Position numbers and translations under genes: made by a program
Assembly: GCA_015039465.1 (NCBI GenBank)
Contig: MU130016.1
Span: 1 to 64,000 of the forward strand
Origin: Phlegmacium glaucopus
Lineage: Eukaryota > Basidiomycota > Agaricomycetes > Agaricales > Cortinariaceae
DNA: 64,000 bases
Reading direction: 5' to 3'
Part shown: one piece after another, positions 56,097 through 64,000 of the stretch
How the letters are laid out: each line of letters starts with the position of its first letter
Position numbering within the stretch: position 1 is the stretch's first letter
The notes under the pieces: generated by a model
Databases searched by the model: none
Told to the model about the DNA's origin: nothing
Seen by the model: the letters and a program-made list of their open reading frames with translations, nothing else

Positions 56097-58472
56097 AGTC
56101 ACAAACACAATGATAAGGAAGAAAATAGGAGGACACTGAGTACAGTTTGCACAGAAATAACTAATTCATATCTGAGCAATCAGTGATGTAATTGTCAAAG
56201 TATAAATGCACTTGTAGTATGGTTTATTTAGTTTGTTTCCAATATGCTTTGTACAGTACTACAGAACTTCAATTCCAACTTTTTTTTTGAGAGGTTTTAT
56301 GAACCTGAACTGACCCAGAACATAGCCTTTCCATATGAATTATAACCTTTAACTCAAAAATTGTTTGAATTCTGAGTTGACAGCAATATGATTAATTGCA
56401 ATCAGATATGCATCCAGTAAGCTTATTTAAGTGATTAGACCTTTCCAATGTTTTTGACAGGACAAATATTATTAAATAACTCACAAGCACCTGACAAATT
56501 GACCCTTGAAACATTATTAGTTCTGTGCCTAGGTGAGAAATCTTCAAGGAGGCATTAAAATTTTTAAAAATACCTGGGGTCAATTTTTTTCTTTGTCTCA
56601 TGGACCCTCCCCCCCTTCAAAACACCCAAAAGCTGATATGTCAGGCCACAAATGGCAAATTTCCAAGAAAAACATAGGTAATTTTTCCTCACCTTCATCA
56701 ATCCAGCATTAATCTTCATGGATTAAATACTTTAAATTATTTTGATTGATGGCTGCATGCCTTTCCTTTTGCCATCTATGTTGTTAGTTGAACTCAGTTC
56801 CAGGAGTATCAGAGTATATGTCATAAAAAGTAAACAAAATACATTTCTCTCTACCAATTAGTGCCTCAAATGAAGCTTTTCTCTACCCTAGTGCAAAGAT
56901 ACACCTAATAGTTGCATCCATACCTTGAAAATTCATGTTTGAAGCCTTATTATAAAAATTTTCTAAGCCCTGCTGGACCTATCCCCCCCCTCTACCCCAG
57001 GTTCTGGGTTCAATTCCCAGTGCCCCTTAGTCTCCTAAAATAGGCCTAGTAATAATAATGTGATGACAATCAATCACTATTATATAAGGCCTGTTGCAAC
57101 CTGATGACCCTTTGGTAGGTGGGTTGATAATTGATTCAGTGTTCTCAGTCAAAAATCAACACATTTTGAACATCATGTAGTATGGTGAATCCAATCTAAT
57201 CTTGGGCTGAATCTAATTGGCATCTTCATTCTTGTGTGTCTCTAAGACATGTTTCACAATTCCTGAATCCTCTGAAAATCAGACAATCACAAGAGTAGTA
57301 GGCTACTTATTTATTAAACCACCATGTGCAGCCTCCTCTTGACCTCTTCAAACTCCCAAACCAACCAGAAGATTACATCACAGTGCTCAGTACATGTGAT
57401 CTGATATCTTTAAGCCGATCGGTTTTCTAGCTGTTTTAACACCGAAGGAACTCTGCCCAGTGCCAATGGCTGTCAAGGTACACAAGAATAGGGAAATCTG
57501 ACGACCGTCTCGACACAGATCATTTTCAGAAGCAAAAGGTAGCATAGCATATTGTTGGTTTATTCAAATGTTCGTGTTGGTTAAATTTCCTATTGAACTT
57601 AGACTTGCAAGTTAAAATTTAATAAAATAAATAAATGCAATCCACACACAACACCACGTACATACACATCACCCCAAATGTACTACAGGACGCGCGACAA
57701 AGGCAGAATTCAACCCCATCTTGTTGAAGTCCATACCCTATCTAACCGTTCATCCCATCGAACAAAAGGACACCACGCCATTCAGATTGAAGACCTCTCC
57801 AGCCACCCATATCTATACCACATCCAGTGAGGGTACCAGGATGAGAGAACTTCGACATATCCAGATGACTTTCCTCTACTTCCAGTTTCGTACTATGATT
57901 CGGAATGAGAGATGAAATCCCATTAAGAGTCGATGAACGGTGTTATACGTATGGTCATCGTCATCGTTGTTGTCACTAGTGAGTTCAATCATCGTTAGGT
58001 GCGCTCGGAGAAGAGATAGTTATATGCGCAGTGTCTTACCTCCCTTCGTCGGCTTCCGTTTCTTCACCCTTGTCTAGTTCTTCCGTTCCCGCAAGATAAG
58101 ATATACCTATACTCATAACTTCTTCAGGTATCGTACGAGGTGCCGGGATCAGAATCGACGCGCGCCCGTCGTGTGTTGTTATTTGAAGGTTCTGAGATGA
58201 TAGATATATGTTTCGATGAATGCTCGTTGGATCTGATGGTCGGTCAGGCTGGTTGTACCCCCGGTATAATAGAGTGGATTGGTAGGTAGAGGGAGCTGGA
58301 GACGGAGACGGAGATTTGAAGGTGAGGATGAAATTAACGATGGGGGTGGGGAATCAGGTGATGAAGTTGGGATTCATGAAGAAGGAACTGGTGTGTTGAA
58401 TCGTTGTGGACTTTTATTTTGACAACGTTCTCATCATGTTCGTCTCCCTCTGTAAGTCTCATTATTAGCTCT
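56097..58472. other. Intergenic, repeat-derived
   Basis: No supported gene. AT-rich sequence to 57400. A perfect tRNA T-arm-like hairpin (CTGGG-TTCAATT-CCCAG) lies at 57004-57020 with a B-box match but no acceptor stem or A box, probably a SINE or tRNA remnant. A 64-codon open stretch at 57721-57915 lacks motifs. Confidence 0.4.
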
Positions 58473-59280
58473 TTAGAGAACATGGTGTATCCGCCGCATG
58501 ATTTGACCCTCTGAGTTCGCCACCGGGTCTGTGTCTACGTCCGTCCTCGTGTGTCTGATTGTCTGACCATCCAGTTCTGTCCATGTATCAGTCCGCTTCT
58601 GACTTTGCACTGCGTCCAGGGTGGTCTGCTGCCGCTGCCTCCGCTCCTCTGCTCGTGCTACAGATAAGACCAGAGACTGACGACGTCGAGGGAGAGTAAC
58701 AGATGTTGGTTGGAGGTGGCTTTCAGTTGGTGTCATCGGTGGTGGAGGGCGGGCGACGTATCGTCTAAATGATGGCCACAAAAAGCAGCGCGTTTGAGAC
58801 TTTGAAAGGTTGGTTTAGTTGTTGATGGTTTAAAGAGAACTGGAGATTTCCGGAGGGGAGGGAAGGGTGCGGGTGTTGCACGAAGAGAGGCTGGTGGCTC
58901 GGTAATGTTCGTGTCAACTGATGAAGATGAAGAAGCATAACTGTTCATAGGTCCAGGGGTAGCAACATCAGGTTATACGATTCTTCAGTTGGCGAACGAG
59001 GACCAGCCTCTGACGATGGTAGAAGAGTAGGCGAAAACGGCGTCTGGGGAGTTACGACCCTCTTCCTCGGCAAATTATTCCGATGGGGTTCGATGAACCC
59101 CTTTCCAACCATCCGTTTATCGATGTCAGGGAAAAACCCGCCCGAGTGTGAAGCTAAACCGGGTTTAAGGTCAGGCTTATTTTTTAACTGGGGACACTGT
59201 GACCGTTGGAGGGACGAGTAACAATTGGGAGGGGAAACGATGAGGGGGGATGAAGTTGGGGACCTTGCACGTCGAGACAT
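58473..59280 (-). CDS. Uncharacterised Ser/Pro-rich protein (uncertain model)
   Basis: From ATG 59280 the minus strand encodes a Ser/Pro/Arg-rich stretch (MSRRARSPTSSPLIVSPPN ... KRMVGKGFIEPHRNN). A second open frame carries DVATPGPMNSYASSSSSVD and LFKPSTTKPTFQSLKRAAF, and a third frame has PPPPMTPTESHLQPTSVTLP and a basic helix ARAEERRQRQQTTLD. No splice pair joins frames one and two cleanly, so there is either a frameshift or an exon structure that I cannot resolve. No domain recognised. Low complexity suggests a disordered regulatory protein. Confidence 0.35.
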
Positions 59281-60693
59281 CTGTAGAAGGATTGTAATCT
59301 AGACTGTCGTTAGAGAGAGCGATAAGAAGATCACAGAACTCACTCTCTATACCCTAGCGTTCCTTCAAATATACAAGACTTGAAGCCGTCCTGATCATAA
59401 TCTTCTATCGAGTCCCCAAGGTCTAACGTCTAGAACGGGATATGTACAGTACAAAGTCAATGAAGCAGGCAAGCTGAAGTAGCCCAGACGAACAAGTGCA
59501 TAGCTGGAAGAGTTCCGTTGATGGTGACTTGTGAAATGTTCAATACTCTCGTCTTAGCAAAGAATGAGCGTAGATTAGAATGATGTGAGCGATGAGTGTG
59601 ACGTGTGCAACTTCAAGTCACCAGCTTCACCCTCGTTTTCATAATGCAAACTTACGACTTCTACCACTTGATTCTGATTCGAGAAGTTATTTGAACCGGG
59701 TTCGAAGTTTGCAATAATTCCCATCCCGCCCTCGCAGCTTGTCTCCTTATTCAATTCGGTTGGATCGCTTCTCGGGTCGGGAAGCGCTACGCGCTTTCAC
59801 CCGCCTTGCCCTTACATCCACCAGCACTTAAATATTCTCTGCTGATGTTATTGACTGTCAACCAGAATTGCCGTTTGCTTGGACATCAAATTGAATACGC
59901 AAAGATTACCTGTGGTAAGCATACAACTGTCTGTGAACCGGCACCTCCGCTCTTTGCGTCCAAGGTCATGCGCCGCCCACAGACCCATATCCCTTCTTTA
60001 TTATTCAATCCTCTCTCGATATCAATACGAACGGCTGCTAATCGAGGAGTCTCAAGCTGCTATAACATTAATAAGAACTTTATCCTAGGTGACACACGAA
60101 TCAAATGCTTCAATCCCTCAATCCGTAAAAGATAATCTCGGGGTCGGTTGCCATCAAAACATGACTCTCATCCAACTACACCTACCTGTTATTTGTTATT
60201 CAGGATGGACCGGAAACACTTTTCTTGCCTCTGAATCCTCGCATCGGTGCCTAAGTGGCTTAGCCTACTGGAGTTGAAACGAAGTAACCCACACGTAAAG
60301 TTAGTAGCTACTGCCAAGGACGCTCTTCAAGTTGCTGAGCGCTACATATAATGCTGTCGGTTGGGCTAAGGTATTCGGTGGTAGCTGTGTCATATCAATC
60401 CCCGATCAAGGTTTTTTTGAGGAGAGTCAATGACTTTGCCGTGGGAAGAGCAAACCCGAACAGCCTCAATGATTAGACGCCCTCTTCTCTTGACTACTAT
60501 CATCTCGTCGAGCCAGAGATCATCTAAGAGATATCGCATAGACGACGTTGCACAATCTTTCAGAAGGAGTTGATTGCATTGTTCAGACCCCCCCCCCAAC
60601 ACACACACACTATCGTCGATGGACCTCGATTCAAGTCCTGATAGCTATATGGCAACGACAAATGCAGGAACAAGGTGAGCGGCTGAATCGCTG
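59281..60693. other. Intergenic; 5' part of the duplicated NLR block
   Basis: From about 60140 onward the sequence parallels 51230-51800 (GGACCGGAAACACTTTTC, TCTTTCAGAAGGAG). The counterpart of gene A's first exon is degraded: the ATG of ATGTCGAGC has become ATC (near 60507), and AGT-TGA plus a C-run follow. Gene B therefore probably starts at the next conserved ATG, 60694. Confidence 0.5.
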
Positions 60694-63600
60694 ATGGATT
60701 TACTAAACATCCTTACACTTTCAAGTAGTTTTCCGTCGTCAATAGACCCTATTATTGTCGTCGTCAAAGACGCACCCACCACCGTAGCGGTTGTCAGTAC
60801 ATCTGTACCTGCATCAGCGTCTATATCTGCTGTGACCAGGCGATCTGGTATCCCAGGATCAGAAAGTCAACCCGCGGTCAGTAACAATGTTGCGAGCGCG
60901 ACCGTTATCGCTAATCGCTACCCATTTAGTAGATGTTACCGAATATCCAGATTCCGATATCGCCCTCCTCGGCTGATGTCATATTGCAAAACAACTTGGA
61001 ATCCATGCAAGCTGAACAAAATCCGTTGGTGAGTTTCTTACACAATATTTCTCAGCTTTTGTTGATCATCAGCAGACTCAGCTTTCTGGCTCGGGTCGCT
61101 TTGTAGATGCCCAGAGTATTGTCGTTAGTGGTGGTAATTTTGTAAGTCTTTCCCTAGGCTGCGTATCTCAGCTTTTGTTGATGATCAGCAGTGTCAGCAT
61201 TCTGGCTCGGGTCTCTTTCAAAATGCCCAGAGTATTCTCATCAATGGTGGTTACTTTGTAAGTCTTTCCTTAGGCTACGTATATTAATTAGCAATAATTG
61301 TACATAGTATAATCTTGCTGCCAATACTGGCGAAGCACAGGTGAAGATACATATACGTCAAAATCCAAACTCCAGTCCATTGTTTACTGGACGGAAAGTT
61401 GTGCTTGATAAACTTGGGAAGCTTTTTTCCCATTGTGCTCATAGTAGTCTGATGTCGAGGCGCTGTTGCCTTCTCTGGGGAATGGGAGGAATTGGGAAGA
61501 CTCAGATCTGTCTCAAGTTCATAGAAGGAATGTCTGACAGGTGTGTCCCTTCACTTGCCATTCACAACACTGTGGATCCAATTCTGGCTCTAGTTTTTCA
61601 CATGTATTCTGGGTTGATGCCTCCTCTCATGAAAGCATGACAACATCTCTCAAGGGAATATCCAGCCTTCCTGTTGCACAAGCTTCTGGTGTGGATGGCT
61701 CAGTCAAATCAGTCCTCCAGTGGATATCAAGCATTCATGAGGAATGGTTGATGGTGTTTGATAATGCTGATGATCCTCCTCCTGAGGAGGTGGCCAAGTT
61801 CTTTCCCTCAGGTAAGAGAGGTAATATTCTCATTACTAGCAGAAACAAATCTATGGGAAGGATCATATCTTTTGAGAACAGCATTCATATCAGTGAAATG
61901 GAGGAAGCAGATGCTATAACTCTACTTCTGAAGGCTAGCTGTTTGGATCCAGCTGAGCATGTAGAATCTGCTAGAAAGATTGTCACTGAGCTTGGCTGCA
62001 TTCCTCTTGCTGTCAATCATGCTGGTGCTTATATTGAAGCTGGAAAATGTGATATCAATAGATATCTGAGACATTTCTCCATACATCGTCAGACTCTGAT
62101 GTCTGATGCTACATTCAGAGGAGCATCACATTATGATAGAACAGTATATGGGACTTGGGATTTATCTTTCAAAGAGATAGAAAGGAGAGCTTGTGGACAA
62201 TCCACTGTGGGAAATGCCCAAGCAGCCCAGGCTGCAATCCTAATTCTTCAAATATGTGCTTTCTATCATCATAGTAACATTTCTACAGACATGTTCCAAT
62301 CTGCTGCTGAGAAGTCCAAGAAACATGTCATTGATGGTGAGGTAGCTGAAAAGCTACCACTAGCAATCACTTTACTGGATCACACTCTGCTTGGCTTGGA
62401 CAATGATGGCCAATGGGATGATTTCATCTTGAGACAAGGGATCAGTGAACTTCTCTCCTTCTCCTTGATCAAAAGAGGAGTTTCATCAGATATATTGTCT
62501 ATCCATCCTCTGGTGCATTGCTGGAGTCGGGAGCAGATGGTAAAATCTGACCAGCAAAGAATGTGTCAGATTGGAAGCATCATATTGGCATGTGCAATTC
62601 CAAGGACATATAAAAGTAAGGATTATGCACTGCGATGCACAATTTTTCAACATATCAAGGCAAATGAGTCATATGGAAGGCAAATAGGACTTATCAAGGA
62701 ATATTATGATGATAAATGGACCAATTTTGCATTTGTAATGTCAGAGAATGGAGACTTGAACAGTGCAGAGCAGCTGGAGGTTCAAGTTGTGGACATGAGG
62801 AAGAAATTACTTGGTGCAGAACATCCAGATACCCTGACAAGCATGGCAAATCTGGCAAAGACATACCTTGATCAGAGAAGGTCAAATGAGGCGGAGCAGC
62901 TGCAGCTTCAAGTTTTAGACATGAGGAAGAAGCTGCTTGGTGCAGAACATCCACAAACCCTCACAAGCATAGGAAATATAGCACACACATACCATCATCA
63001 GGGAAGGTTGAATGAGGCAGAGCAGCTGGAGCTTCAAGTCATGGACATGAGGAAGAAGGTGCTTGGTGCAGAACATCCACACACCCTCACAACCATTGCA
63101 GATCTGGCAAAGACATATTGTAATCAGAGAAGGTTCAATGAAGCAGAGCAGCTGCGAGTTCAAGTGATGGACATGACCAAGAAGCTGTTTGGTACAGAAC
63201 ATCCAGACACCCTCACAAGCATGGGATATTTAGCACACACATACTGTCGTCAAGGAAGGTTGGATGAGGCAGAGCAGCTGCAAGTTCAAGTGATTATCAT
63301 GAGCAAGAAGCTGTTTGGTGCAGAACATCCAAGCACCCTCACATGTATGCAAGATGTAGCAGACATATACTGTCAGCAGGGAAGGTTGAATGAGGCAGAG
63401 CAGCTGGAGCTTCAAGTTATGGACATGAGGAAGGAGTTGCTTGGTGCAGAACATCCAGACACCCTTACAAGTATGCAAACTTTAGCACACACATACTTTA
63501 ATCAAGGAAGGATGAATGAGGCAGAGCAGCTGCAAGTTCAAGCAATGGACATGAGGAGGAAGTTGCTTGGTGCAGAACATGTAGAGACCCTTGAAAGCAT

Positions 63601-63976
63601 ACAAGATCTAGCAAGCACATACCTTAATCAAGGAAAATTGACTGAAGCAGAGCAGCTGCAGGTTCAAGTCATGGACATGAGGAAGAAGTTGCTTGGTGCA
63701 GAACATCCACACACCCTCACAATAATGACAGATCTAGCAAGTACATATCATAATCAGGGAAGATTGAATGAGGCAGAGCAGCTGCAAATTCAAGTCATGG
63801 ACATGAGGAAGAAGTTGCTTGGTGCAGATCATCCAGACACCCTCACAAGCATGGAAAGTCTAGCATACACATACCATAGTCAGGGAAGGTTGAATGAGGC
63901 AGAGCAGCTGGAAGTTCAAGCCAGGGACATAAGGATGAAGAGACCAAGGAGAGTGGCAATCAAGGGTATTGCATAG
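60694..63976 (+). CDS. NB-ARC/TPR NLR-like protein B, intact
   Basis: Exons 60694-60876, 60951-61028, 61076-61141, 61192-61257, 61308-61540 and 61594-63976 sum to 3009 nt, 1002 aa, without frame conflict. The start ATG corresponds to sequence that is intronic in gene A, but the reading is in frame (MDLLNILTLSSSFPSSIDP). Two tandem 66-nt exons encode SGSGRFVDAQSIVVSGGNF and SGSGLFQNAQSILINGGYF. NB-ARC: Walker A GMGGIGKT, Walker B EEWLMVFDNADD, NILITSRNKS, LGCIPLAVNHAGAY, then winged-helix-like sequence with LSIHPLVHCWSR. The C-terminus is nine full TPR units plus a partial tenth, ending in the basic tail RMKRPRRVAIKGIA. It is a tandem paralogue of gene A in the same orientation, and the only one of the three NLR-like genes here without a coding lesion. 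Confidence 0.88.
61076..61257 (+). repeat. Tandem duplication of a 66-nt exon with its intron
   Basis: Exons 61076-61141 and 61192-61257 are both 66 nt, both in phase 0, and share TCTGGCTCGGGTC, ATGCCCAGAGTATT and the downstream donor GTAAGTCTTTCC. Gene A has a single, more diverged copy (52228-52293). Inclusion or skipping of either keeps the frame. Confidence 0.85.
62765..63930 (+). repeat. Array of nine to ten TPR-coding 126-bp repeats
   Basis: Period of 126 bp with conserved GCAGAGCAGCTG and CTTGGTGCAGAACATCCA blocks in each unit; minus-strand frames over it are shadows. Confidence 0.9.
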
Positions 63977-64000
63977 GAATACAGTGATCCATAGAGCAAA

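Noticed and set aside
57004..57020. Functional tRNA gene
   Set aside because: Only a perfect T-arm is present; no acceptor stem, D-arm or anticodon arm could be folded around it.

Overview
The window is nuclear DNA of a basidiomycete fungus, most likely an Agaricomycete. Genes are densely interrupted by 50-70 nt introns with GTRNGT donors and CTRAY branch sites. The gene content fits this too: NACHT and NB-ARC/TPR NLR-like proteins, F-box proteins, KDZ-associated CxC5/CxC6 proteins, hAT elements, a LINE, an oxalate decarboxylase relic and a P450 relic. I cannot name the species.

Layout. 1-7.6 kb is a transposon nest. A minus-strand hAT transposase gene is split by a 1.19 kb non-autonomous hAT element (8-bp target duplication). 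It is followed by a 5'-truncated minus-strand LINE (12-bp target duplication) that itself carries a 268-bp solo LTR (5-bp target duplication). 7.7-15.8 kb is ordinary genic DNA: SPT7 (SAGA subunit, 12 exons), a penta-EF-hand protein (11 exons) and a LanC-like protein. 16-19 kb holds two decayed genes, an oxalate decarboxylase and a fragment of dynactin p150. 19.9-23.4 kb has a minus-strand SUMO-like-domain gene and an F-box gene. A close copy of the F-box gene lies in the same orientation at 44.2-46.0 kb, so an old segmental duplication brackets about 20 kb of accessory DNA. That interval holds a NACHT gene with a very unusual 3' part, hAT and LTR insertions, palindromic minisatellites, a tRNA-like element, two KDZ-linked genes and a P450 fragment. 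46.3-50.5 kb has an uncharacterised gene with three EE-[IL]-R motifs and CDH1/FZR1 (APC/C activator). 51.6-64 kb carries two tandem NB-ARC/TPR NLR paralogues.

The standout signal is at 28,289-34,143. About 71 consecutive units of roughly 73 bp each look like a complete spliceosomal intron (donor, CTRAY branch site, pyrimidine tract, AG acceptor). Each is separated from the next by exactly three nucleotides. Read as 3-nt microexons they continue the frame of the upstream NACHT gene without a stop, while the other two phases hit many stops. The predicted tail is a Leu/Phe + Glu/Lys-rich amphipathic peptide and it leads in frame into a 46-codon terminal exon. A second, smaller array of intron plus 21-27 nt exon lies at 38.25-38.73 kb in a KDZ-linked gene, and a 66-nt exon is tandemly duplicated in the second TPR gene. 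Together they suggest that intron-plus-miniexon units expand repeatedly in this genome. No transcript data were available, so splicing is inferred from sequence only.
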